Source: Lepidonotus clava (Eukaryota > Annelida > Polychaeta > Phyllodocida > Polynoidae). From it: 64,000 nucleotides of DNA. The notes beneath the pieces are model-generated. The model did no database searches, was not told where the DNA came from, and saw nothing but the letters and a program-made list of their open reading frames with translations. Each line of letters opens with the position of its first letter. Position 1 is the stretch's first letter. The stretch spans positions 13,763,396-13,827,395 of the forward strand of contig OW387145.1 of NCBI GenBank assembly GCA_936440205.1, read 5' to 3'. The translations under genes and the position numbers were made by a program. Of this stretch, positions 1-12,500 are shown piece by piece.

Positions 1-446
1 ACGGGATAAATGTAATAACTTGATATGAGATTATTATTATGATTAACTTTTCAGTTAACAGTAAATGTAGCGTTTATACGACTTACAAATGATCATGGCT
101 TCCATATATAATATACCTAATCATGTAGTAATACTAATTTCGACACGTTTTATTATTTGTATGCAATGTTTTGATTTATATTGTTGAGAATGTAAGAAGA
201 GCCTGGTTGTTTGACTCTTTTTCTATTCTTTCTATACCATCTCATCGATAAAAAAATGACACGTATTCATTTAGATTGAGAAAGCACTTATCTGATTATA
301 CTTTAACTCTCTCTGGCGGAATTGTAAAAAGACTATTAAATGTTGGTAGCAATTGCGACAACATGAGATTTAAACTTTTATAGATGGAACAGTAAGGGCT
401 TCATTCTCTAGCTATAACTCGGCCCAGGCCCGGGCTGCCGACCCAC
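1..446 (-). other. Intron downstream of the last visible KNDC1 exon
   Basis: AT-rich sequence starting with the donor GTGGGT read leftward from 446. No exon resembling the next RasGEF segment was found here, so the intron continues beyond the window. Confidence 0.6.
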
Positions 447-594
447 CTTGGAGGTGTCGCAGCACACGATCTCGGCGGCCACCCAGAAGGACACGGCCTG
501 CGAGTGCTCGATCATCCGCTGGATGATGTCGTCGGTGGTGAAGGTGCCCACGAACAGGCTGCTCTCCTGGTTGTCCTCCCACGCCGCCGTCAGC
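447..594 (-). CDS. KNDC1: KNDC1 exon r: RasGEF catalytic domain, last exon in window
   Basis: One base completes the Arg codon, then 49 codons ending at AAG|GTGGGT. SLFVGTFTTDDIIQRMIEH and AVSFWVAAEIVCCDTSK correspond to the GEF helix FNxxSxWVxxEILxxxxxxKR. The catalytic helical hairpin and the C-terminus must lie left of base 1. Confidence 0.92.
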
Positions 595-3500
595 CTGAAC
601 AGGGAACATGCAAAGGTTTACTCTGTGTCAAATGGCACTCGGAAAATAAATACAGGGAAGAATTTATTCATTGATAAAATATTTCCCTTCTTCCGACGTT
701 ATTTGGAACACGTACAAGCAGAAACGTTAGGACATTGGATATAACAGTCATGTAAAATACATAGGCTTACATTCAAAAACGTCAGGACAATGAATAAAGC
801 AATCAAGTAAAGCATAGATCTTAATACATATGAACTGAATATGCAACTTTTAAAAATTAATATAATTTGTTTCAATATGACTTCTCTTTGTTCAATTTGG
901 TACATCTTCTAAATCGGTCGTACATTAAGGAATCTGCCTTACCGGTACATGGACTGCGCCTTGTTGATGGCGGGGGTGGTCAGGGCCACCCCGACACCCT
1001 GCGCCTTGGAGTTAAGGTAGTGTACGGGGTGCGACTGGCGGAACAGGTCCTGAGGGGTGAAAGAAAGGGTGTTAAAAGTTATAAATGGTACTCAGAGCAT
1101 AGTGAGCAGGAGGCACCGGCTGCTTCTACCGGGAAGAAACCAACTCCTTTATTACAGATCGAGTATGTCATATATGGCCCAAGGTTTATTGTGTTTGCAC
1201 AAAAAAAAACAGTTTGTGATTATCATCAAAATCGTCAAAGATATGACATTATGAAAATAATCAAATTTTCCACAAATTAACAAAGATCATATCTCGGGTT
1301 ATAATTGGAATATTTTGAAATGTTTTTCAGTTCCTGAAAGCTTAATTCCCCCTCTTCACATGATATTCATATGGATATTACTATAAAGCGTCTTTTGTGG
1401 CTTCCCTCGGTGAAAGGGTTAAAGAAGATTTCACTCTTCTGGTTCAAGAAAAACTGCATAATAATTAAATGGTATAACCATACAACTGAGATTAATCCCA
1501 TTTTTTATACCTGAGCCAATTTGCTTTTAAACGAGTAATAAAAACCCGCTGCACATCCAATTCGTCTCCATTAACACTCATATATGATTATCCTGGCCAT
1601 GGAAGGAAGATATATGTGATGCTGATGACAATTGTGATAATCTACAATGTGATTGACTACTTTACATGCTCTCTGTTCATGGCAAAACACCGAGTGATTA
1701 TCTAATAACTGAAATATTGATGTATACCACTGACCTGCTCCATGAGTGAGAGCTGCTCGGCCAGTGTCTGGGAGGTGTAGTCGGACAGGAGGAACTCGTC
1801 CCCGAGCCGGCCCAGGGTGGCCGAGCGGGGGAAGTAGGCGTCGTGGTCACACTTGTCGATCTCCAGCTGACTCAGGTAGCGGTCAGTCGACATGCTCGAC
1901 ACCCGTGTCTTGACCGGCTGACGCAGCTTCTGCGGCTTGGCCGACAGGTGCAGGGCCGCCTTGAACGACTCCCACTGAAGGAGAGAGGAGCGAGAAAATT
2001 AGTTTTTTCACTCAAAGCTATTCTAAATGTCTTCAAGTTCTCAACATGTTGGCGATTAAGGGAAATTGTAGTTATTATACCCTTTACCTTTCCTGATGTA
2101 AGAAACTAGTTCATTGCAATTATTTATAAACTTATATTCAACCGTTTATAATATATGAAATAAAACAGCATTTTTCCTATATTGTATATGGATGAAAAAA
2201 ACATTAATTTATGCATCCCTATTGGTAAACTTAAGTCATGATTAAATTTTGTCGAGAGTACTTAATTGATAGCTAAAAACAATATCTACTTGTAATAATG
2301 AAAGCTATTAGTGTAATGCAAACAAAATAATATTCTAAATTTCTTTGAAAACGAATACAGCATATCTATTGGAATGTAACAAATTCGAAGCTACTTTACT
2401 AAATAGGTATCACACATCTGAAATAATATTCTCAAACCTAAAGAGAGAAGTGAATAGGAATCGGAGCATTAAGATTATTTTTTGTTTTAATGAAATCTGA
2501 TTTCGATCCTTTAATGAAATCTGATTTCGATCTTTTATTTACTTGAACATTGATGTTTTCAGATGATATTCTAAATGGGTTAAATGCCAGCGTTGGGCCT
2601 AAAGGTCAATTTTAATCATCTTATTGATAAAACCGAATACATCATTAATAGTTTGCCTCTCTACCCTACCGATCTGTTTGAACAAAATTTGATAGGGTTC
2701 TGGTTAAGGTCAAATCATATATCTGATTGTATAAATGCGAGACACATATTACAATTTAGACCTTACAAACGGCTTCAATCTAAATAATGTATCATAAAAT
2801 ATGAAATACTTCAGTTATGCATGGCAAAATAAGATATTATACATTGTAACTACTTGACTTGTTCTAGGTTAGCAAAACACTTCGTTATACCAGCGATTTC
2901 TTTTCCTTTGGCCAATATTGAAACTGAAATAATTTGCATTCAAAGAGTATGGAATGTCAATCACTATTTCAAAAGGAAATGTAAGGTAAATGATACAGAA
3001 AACAGACCACATACATATATCATGCAGTATTCAAGAAACTACAAATACAAGATGTAACAAAGTGTGATATTCATCTCTAATTTCTTCAAACGTTAAATCA
3101 TAAAGCATACAATAAAAGCTAAGATACAAGCCTTTGCGCAGAAGAGTTCAAGTGCGAACAATACCTGTCTATTGTATACATGCAGCCAGCTAAAAAGCAT
3201 GCTATATCCATTTGTATTAAACGGCATAAAAATGCTGTCACTTATCTACAAGAAGTTCCTGATCTTATTATGCACCTTGCACGTTATTTAATTAAGGCGA
3301 ATGTACTTAGTGCATTACAACTAGTGACAATAACAGGGCAAGTTATAAGAGGGCGTTGCATTATAGACGTTACTTTTTCTTCAATAGCATCAAATATGAG
3401 TCAAGATAATGCCTATCTTAATGTAAGGAATATAAGATATGTTTTATAGAAAGCCTTATATGTAGATTGACCTATACGTTAGGGTGATTATTTTTATTAG

Positions 3501-6500
3501 ATTTGCATTTGGTTATATTAAGATAAAGCCTAATAGTAATGATAAATGTGAGAGATCACTGAGCTAAAAATAAGGTTCAGGCATTATGTCAGTCCCCCTT
3601 ATAACAGGTTCCGTTACGTGTAGCGTTACGTTTGTACAAGGGCATTTCGGGTCAACCTTTAACACTGTAAAATCTGCATTTCTGATGGAGTGCCGAAAAA
3701 GGTTGAGGGAGATGCAATCATTACCCCCTAGCCTCATACTCTTTTCATATCCAGTGAGTCAAATGGCATATTCAATATCTTGTTTTCTCTGCGCAGCATG
3801 AATTGCAGATTTGACAGTGTCCATGCAGAGAGGAGAGTGTTTGTCACTCAGAGAGAAGTGATTTGGGGTCCTCTTTAAGTCATACCTCTTTAAGTTGTTT
3901 TTTATCGTCCTGCCACAGCGAAAAAGCAATTTAAATGATTCAATTACACAAAACTGTCATATCACGGCACCAATTAGGATATGACACGTACATAACTCTT
4001 TAAGTGAGACCAAGCAAATAAGACTTTCAAGTTTAAATAAAGAAATAAAGATGGTGAATCATCTAAATGATTTTAGAACAGACTGCCTAGAAAGTATAGC
4101 CACAGACAATAGCAAATCTTAATATTCGATTGCAGACAGATCTGCGACGTTTTTGATCAAGCAGACGAAAGGTATGAAATGGGAACAGAATTCATCACAC
4201 CAAAATAATGAAATACCAGCAAAATAAAAAAACAAAGCGACCAGAAGCATTTTAAAATGTCTTTTTCATATGTATTGGTGTTGTTACATGAAACCCTCAC
4301 GTCAATGTGTTTTATACTACTGCCCGAGGGGCCAGGTGCAACCCCCTTATTTGTATACTACTTCCGTGGAAAAACAGTCTACTATCCAAGAGTATGGGAT
4401 CGCTGCTATTTCAATATACCCATATTCTGCTTGAAGACTTTCTCTTTGATAAACAACTTTTAACTAACAGACACATATTGAAGCAGTCATCTTCCATGCT
4501 TTGGTATGGAGAAAAACAATACAGAACCCCTATTCAACGCTAGCTATTTTTGTACACGAATCTGTTTATTCACCACCGAAGAAGATGACAACTACCCTCT
4601 TGAATACATATCAATTACATCACAGTTATTTGACTAATATCCCATAACCTATATCCAGCCGTACCTTTTTGGGCGGGGCCTCTGCCTGGATGAGCTGCAG
4701 TTCGTAGTCGTCGGCCACACAGAACTGGGGGTAGTAGAGGTCGAGGTGGCGGTCGTCCTGGGCGTCCTCCAGTACCTCCAGCAGGTACTCGGCACTCGCC
4801 TCCACAGGGGTCACCTGTGAACAGAAAAGAGGGGTCGGCGTTAGGCTACGATACCCTATACGTGCAACGTTTGTATATGTGTTATATGGGCGTCCGTTTG
4901 GTTATGGTGTAGAAATTGAATTACTGCTCCAATTTTGACGTCTAGATCGTTAGTCTTGATAGTGACAACATACTGTATATATTTTTCGAGTTTTATAGTT
5001 TCAAACATGATCTTCCCATAGAATCTATGTAGTGTAGCAGTATGCAAATTGCATATAGGGATACCTACAGAAAAGCACCAGGTGGCAGTGCTGGGATATG
5101 AAGTACATTTGAATAATTTTTACGACACGTCTGCCATACTTTCAAAGCCCTGCCATATGCATATATAGAAACGTATTCCAAAAGAATATCATATAGGAAA
5201 TTGGAATTAACACGTATGAGATATGACATGTATCTTTATAGTTCCAACTTTTAAATCATGTGGATCAAAATTTGCATTTGCATTTGATTGCAAAACACTT
5301 GACTGTAAAGGCATTCAATGGCAGCGCTAACCTTATCCTTGATGAAGTCGTAGAGGAGGTTGGTGAGGTCGGGGTTGTGTTTGAAGTCGATGCTGTAGTA
5401 GCCTTCTATCCACACCTGCAGCAGGTCCACTGACCGCGCCTTCACCTTGACCGGTACCGCGGCCTCGGGCGACAGGCTGAGGGACGCCGCCACGAACTTA
5501 ATCATGAGGAAGTCGAGGAACTCGGCCGGCGTGACGAAGTAACGGAAACAGTAGAAGAACTGGTGGATGTAGCCCTCCGACAGCGCGTTTCTGTGGAAGG
5601 AATTGTGGAAATAACATAAGAATCAGGTTTTTGACTCTGCATCAATTGGGAGAAATACGTCTGTTATTTTGGGAACATGGGCAAGTGTATATTGTAATGT
5701 ACTCACATTTATAAGCTGTAACCGCTAAAATACCTTGCTAATGTGTTATTAGCGTGACAATCTAGGAATCTCACCATATAAAAATGGGTAAATCATCTTG
5801 CAATTGTTCAATCCTATATCGTACAGTAACGGAAAAGGTGCAGTCCGGAAGAAGCTCTGCTGGTATTCGTTTCTTATTCTCCAGCATGCAAAATCTTGTA
5901 TATAGAATGTGTTTTTTTGAGTCCTCAGTGCAAAAAGGCTAGGTCGGACGCGGCAATGTTCACATATAGGGAGCTTCACCTTTGATTTAAGGCATTTCAC
6001 TGATATTTCATTATGGGTAAAAGAATGTCCATGACAAGCATAAGTCACTCAATATGGGTGAGATTTTTTGCGTTTAATTGTAGTTTCAAATATGAGAGGA
6101 AAGTTTAGGGATACGTCAACGAACAGGGATGCGTTGTGTCTTCTGAATCTTCCTAATAATTTTCATTACACCCAAGAAACAAATAAATTCACAATGAAAT
6201 AATCGGTAATTCTTGATAAGAAATTGGTCAATTGTGGTTGATGAAATTGCTAAGTAGACATACTGGGCGAAGAGGTAGGCCATGAGTCCCTCGGGCAGGC
6301 CGGCCTGGAGGACGTGTCCCTCCCCTCCTGTGGACGCCTTCAGCACCTGGTACTGGAGGTGGGGGTTCTCACAGGCCGACAGCAGCATGGGCTCGTCCGG
6401 GGGACACTCGGACAGCGAGTACAGCAGGTAGTGGTCCAGGCCCCACTGTTCCGCGTACAGCATCTAGGGAATACACAGTTATTATAGACTTCATTTTCAA

Positions 6501-9500
6501 AACACATGGTTCCTATGAGTATATCCTCACGTGATACATTGAATTGTCTTTACGTATTATGAATGTTGAAGTTAAGATCATCTAGTCTCTTTGATATTGC
6601 GGAAGAGATTCTTACAGTTCATGGAAACATGCCAAATAGAAAATGTAATAATTGTTCACTGAAAAGAACGTCGGTCTTTTCTTCCTTTATGGACTTGTGT
6701 ATAATTATATTGTCTTCGGGCAAAATGGTATAAATACAAATTTCAAAAAAAAACATAAGGCAAATGGCTTCTTTCCAAGAACGGCCATGATACTCATGTT
6801 AATTGAATACGTTTTTAATCTTTCTCGATTACCTACATAAAACTTACCTCTAAGTGTTTCTTGGCAGAATCCAGAAATTCTAGCTTGGTGTTCATTTCTA
6901 TTAATTGTTTAGCGACCTTGGACATCATACTCTTCTGATCTCCACCTGGATAAGAAAATAAGCAGTTATAGGGTCAGGTAATTTATTCAATTATCGCATT
7001 GGCTCATTACGCTTTTTAACTTCCAGTTGCAAATCCAACATTGATATCAACGCGATGATGTCCAGGCTTAAACAAGTGGACTTCAATTTGCAGAGAAATT
7101 AACTATAAGTGCCTCTCTCATAAGAGACCAAGTAAAACTAATTAGTATACCTATTCTACCTCATGTCCAACCTACCTTTGCCCGTTCGGTTTGCTTCTAC
7201 AAGCTTTTGGTAGAAGCGCAGCGTTTTCCGCTTCTGACGATGTTCTACCATCATTTCCTGATCTAACGTTGCCATCTTGGCCTCAATGTTTTCTTTGGTC
7301 CGTGTGTCCTATCAAGAAAATCTGATATTGTACGACAGGATGTGCAGTTACATAATCATATTGTCGTAGATGCGAATGGTTTGTCAGAGGTAGTCAAATG
7401 TATCTCCTTAAGGAGTCAGAAAACGTTTAAATGTGTTTAAATTAATTTAAAGTTATCTCATTCTACCTTTGCTACATAACATTTTATGTTTATTTTTTGC
7501 CTGGATATGCATGTAAATAAGAGAAAAAGAAACAAATCACTGTACTCCGATATATCCAAGCAAGCAGTTTAAATCTTAATAGCCATCTTTTCAAAGATGT
7601 TGATAGTAGGCTTAAACGAGTCGTTGCGCAATTATCTGCTTATTCCGAACTTAGCATTTAGAAGAGAGTCCTTTAACATTATCGAAAGCTATAATTCAAA
7701 GTATTAGGCTGAAAATGGTTGATATTGGCCTTATGCTCAAGCTTTATGTTTTAGGAAACTTAACGGCTATTGTTTATGTACGTTTTTTTATTGGCTTTAA
7801 AATAAAGATTTCGCGTTAGTTACTACCTCTACGTCACGCACTTCCGTTTTTCTATAAACTATTATTTAAATAAGATCTAGTGATATTGAAGACCAAAACG
7901 AACAAAATAAAATATTCCTTTTGATTTAACATAGGTTAATAAATATTAACTCCCTTTTGATTTTATATAGGTTAATGAATATTATAATCCTTCGCAGAAG
8001 AATCTCTGTCATTAGTTCGAAGGAATTCCTCCTTAATTTAAGAATAAGTTGCATAATAATTCTTTTACTTTAGCACACCTTCGCCACGTCTCACATTGCC
8101 AGTTACATTATAAGTGTTTAATTTATGCAAAATCGATTACCAAATTTTAAGAGTCGTAGGATTGTCTGCTTGCTTGAAACATCAAAGTTTAAACATCGGA
8201 TTATGGGAATCTTATAGACAGTCCCTCAATGCACGGTGCAACTACACTCATCTATATAATATCTAGTGCAACTGAGTCTCTGGCGTTTTGCCTCTTCTAT
8301 AGATTTATTGTGTCCTGTAACAGACGGGTGCTCACGCTTACTTCACTTTCTGACTAGATTTCCTTAGCAGTAGCGACATGCTTTGTTCTTTGTCAACTTT
8401 TGGTGGAAAAGAGGGGTGACATGTCTAAGCTTGTTGTGTCATTCTCTCCATAATACATTATGGAAGCCTTATGAGCTAAGGGAATCTATTGGAAATTATA
8501 TTAAGCGGAAAAGCTGCAATGCTCCTTAGGACGTGACAATAGCTACGACGCAGGCATGCCCTGACGTTACCCTTACACTCAGTGAGGGGTCATTCTTGAT
8601 GGCAGGGGTCAGGTATGATTGAGTTAGAGTAGGGGTCTAAGAGGGAACAGATTGAACTTATAAAACACTTACAGCTTGCTTCTTTTACGATCATGACTGA
8701 GTGCGTGCGCTTTTCATTATGTACACAACCAATGTTAACGGTGTCAAACATGAACCAAAGAGAAATGATATGAGAGATGTAGGACGTGGCTGATTAATCT
8801 AAGAACACAGAGTTGTAAGGAGTCAGGCATAGCACAAAAACACGGCAAACGGCATAACACAATGTACGGCTAGGGCGGTCTGCACCCCTTTTACCTGGGC
8901 TAGGTTTTTTCGCCGGTTCCACTAGAAGAAAGACACAATTATCACACATGTATGAAAATCAAACAAGCCTGTGAATGGAGAGTTAGGCAAGGCAAACATG
9001 ACTGAAGGAACACATGGGGACATCGGTTGGGACACGGTACAACAAGGGGTAAGTCGCCTAGTAAGTGGTAACCTCAGACTATGCGTCACACATTCAAAAT
9101 ATTTACACAGGGGTTTATGTCAAAGTAAGATAATAGGATGATAACAACTGCATTTTCGGTTCAAGTATAGCAAATGATTTAAGAAAATGTTACATAATGA
9201 TGTCGAAATGCGTGAAATTGTTTGTAAAAATGCATTCCGATGTCATGTTTTTTAGATTGGGTAAAACATGTTTCGAAAAGACCCCATTTCGAGGGAGGGT
9301 TTCTTTGTTTGTGTGTTGTTCTGCGGATTTATAGAGCTGTGAAATATTACATTCGGTGCTAATTTTGTGTGAGTTACAACGAAGCATACTAGCCCCGTTA
9401 TACACCGTGTACGTTAAATAGATATATGGGTGCAGTTCAGTTTTGAATGGAACCAGCAATACGTGTACTTCAAGATGAATAAAGCGGAAGAAAAACAACA

Positions 9501-12500
9501 TTGTATATGGATACAAAATGTCAAGAAATATGCGAGAAAAAAAGGTGAGCCTTTTGGTCTCTAGCTAAGAAGAATTGTTGTTGACGTAGTTGTATATTAA
9601 GGACTTTTTTAATCATATTTTGTAGTTAAAAACACGTACCACTTGGACGGCGAACTCCCTGATCTCCGGCCGTAAGTAGTGCTCCATCTCGGCCGGGTAG
9701 TACACCACACTGCCCCGGAACATGCGCTTTGACCCCGAGTACACCCTCTCCCGGGACCCGAACTCGTCCCCGCTCGCCAGCACGTTGAGGTAGCCCTCAC
9801 TCTTGGCGGCCACCAGCCTCCTGCCCACCACCGACTGCCCACTGCTGCCCCGCGACGACTCGCTGTGCGTGTCGTCCCGGGAGTGGGTCCTCTGGGGGCC
9901 GCGGGGCGGGTTCTGTCTTTGGAAGGGCAGCGTGTGAGAGTTGTACTGCTGCTCGTTGTGGCGCCTGTCGCTCGTCGAGCTCGAGTCCGAGTCGTAGCGG
10001 TAGGCGAACGAGTTGCTCGTGCGGTGGTGGGGGGCGGCTGATGAGTTGGCCAGGGCCCGCATGTGACGCCCTCTTTGGGTGAGCAGCTCCTCCTGGGGCT
10101 GGTGGTAGGGGTGTTGGTGGTGGTGGTAGGCGGCGTTGGTGTTGGACTCATAACTGTCATTTTCACTCTCCGAACTGCGTATGTACACCACCTTGGGCTT
10201 GATGCCGTCCATGGAGACGGCTATACCCATTTTGTGAGCCTGTTGCTGGGCCCGTGAGCTGCTCGCCGGACCCAGGTGGTTCTGGGCGGGCTGGTCGACG
10301 GGCTGGGTGTTAGTGTCGATCAGATCCCCCTGACTGTGTGACTTAGTGATGACCTGGTTGTTGTTGTCCTCCAGCTCCATCTCCTGCTTCTCCAGGAGTA
10401 GGTCGTGCATGGAGCTGCTCTTGGCTTTCTCCAGCTGTTTCTTCCTGTACCTCCTGGGCCGGTGACTCACCTCGTTGTCCGTCGAGTCGGACGTGTCCGT
10501 GTGACTTCCCGGGGCCTTGAGCGGTTTGGGTTTAACAAACACAGGCCCTCCCTCCGGGTGGTGGTGGTTGGCGCCCGCAGCGCCCCCTGCCGAGCTGCTC
10601 TCAGGGGGGTGCACGGCCCGGATGGGGCGGAAGGCCGACCCCGTGATGGTGTCCTGAGTGGCCCGAATGTCTTTGCCGTTCCAACTGGCGTGGTTGGCCT
10701 GAGGGGGCTGAGATTGTGATGAGGGAGCTGTTTTTTTCTGTGACTTGGTGGTTGGTTTGGGTGAGCCGGCCCTCCCCAGTCGCTGGGTGGTGGTCGGGCG
10801 GTGGGGGCTGGCCTGCTGCGGGTGGTGCGGGGACGGGTGGTGGGGGGAGGAGTGGTGCTCCTCTGACCGTGGGGTGGTTAGTTTAGGATTAGAAGGAACT
10901 CTGAAAAAAAAACATACGTTCAAGAACATTGTACTCATAATCATAAAGACTAGGCATGAAATACATGTTAGATATATATTTCTTGATTAATAAAATTGCA
11001 ACTGGAACAAACAATTAGCATAAATACAAGTTTACATCTCTAGCCACATATATTATACTGATATTGTAGTATTGTTAACTTTTGTATGAAAATAAATACA
11101 AAAAGACACTAGACATTATTTAGGTAAATGGCCCCAGACTAAGAGTTTGAGAAATTGCCAGTGGGAGTCGCGAGGTTAAACATAGATATGTTACATATCA
11201 TTTGAAATGTTTTTGAAATCTCTTTCCAATGATATGTAGGGTGCACGGTCTTTTCCCACATTATCAGGAAAAGTCTTGAATTAACATAATGCTGTTAGTA
11301 AGAATTTAGTTGACAGTAAACCCCGTACCGTTTTTCGATGACGGGGCGGGTGCCGTTGACGGCCTCAAAGAGCCCGGTGAGCAGCTCGTCCTGCCAGAAG
11401 AGATCACAGTACTTCTCGGTGATGGCGTTATTAAACGTCTCCCACTTCAGGTTACCCAGCGACAGGATGTACTCCGCTGGGAACAGAAACGTGTGAGATC
11501 TAGGTTATGTTATGTATCATCAGATGGAGAGTGTTTATTCCTTAAGTAGAGTTCTGATGGAATCTGCACGCCTCATCGGACATAGTAGTATATGGAAGTG
11601 GCAATGAGGCTTGTATAGTGAAGCATATGCTGTACCGAAAACAAATAATTTAAAGGTGTTCTCAACAACAGCAAAAGCAAATTAAACACAAGAACAATGG
11701 CTCATTTGCTAGATTAGGAAATATCTGTGGGAGAAGGAGATACATTTTATCAGATTAAACTATCAACCAAGGGCTTATATAAGGAATCAGAATTGGTGTG
11801 CAGTAATCTATACTGCTTTCTAATCTATCCAACTGTGCATCTTACAATTAGGCTTTCCTTTATCGATCAATACGAGATCTTGGTTGCTGTAATGCATCCC
11901 AAATGAGCTGGCAAGGTTCAGCCTCAATGGTCCCGTCTTACACATAACCTACCTGCAAAGTGTCTACTATATCTAAACACCCACATCCACCGTCGTCTCC
12001 TCGCGGTTTGTTTTAAACCAACCATGTCTGATCACTTTCTCTAATCTACTGCTGAATCATGAATGATTCGGACCCATGAATGTCTCAGTCCAACGCCATG
12101 CCCCCGCCCTCACCCACTGGTCGTCTCTCTGAGTGTTTGAACACCTGTGGAATTGCCCATAACTGCCTCTAAGATAGTAACGTCATGGCAACGCCTCAGC
12201 TGAAGTGGCCTTATCCATAGTATTGAGGAAATAATTATAGTTTTGCCAAATCTTTAGGCATTGCCAAGAAACATTGGTGGAATTAAGATAAAGATTGATC
12301 CCCGATATGATATTGATTAGGGCAGCTGATCACGTATTTAAAGGTCACTTAGATTATCAAGTTGGGAAATGAGATTATAATCTACAACAACCGGATGGGT
12401 TATATGGGTTATATTGTGACACAATCCAAACATTAAAAATAGAACAAGGAGAGTTATTAGAGGGACCAAATACATAATGGTTGCAAAAACTATTTACCTG

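Noticed and set aside
5749-6048. 99-codon minus-strand frame between two RasGEF_N exons
   Set aside because: It is wholly intronic, lies between well-supported splice sites and resembles no known protein.
6264-6463. ATG at the start of exon m as an alternative protein start
   Set aside because: It directly follows a good acceptor and the upstream exons join to it in phase, so it is more likely internal; an internal promoter cannot be excluded.
9609-10166. 185-codon minus-strand frame inside exon i
   Set aside because: It overlaps the KNDC1 exon in another frame; its Thr/Pro/Arg-only composition is a shadow of GC-rich codons.
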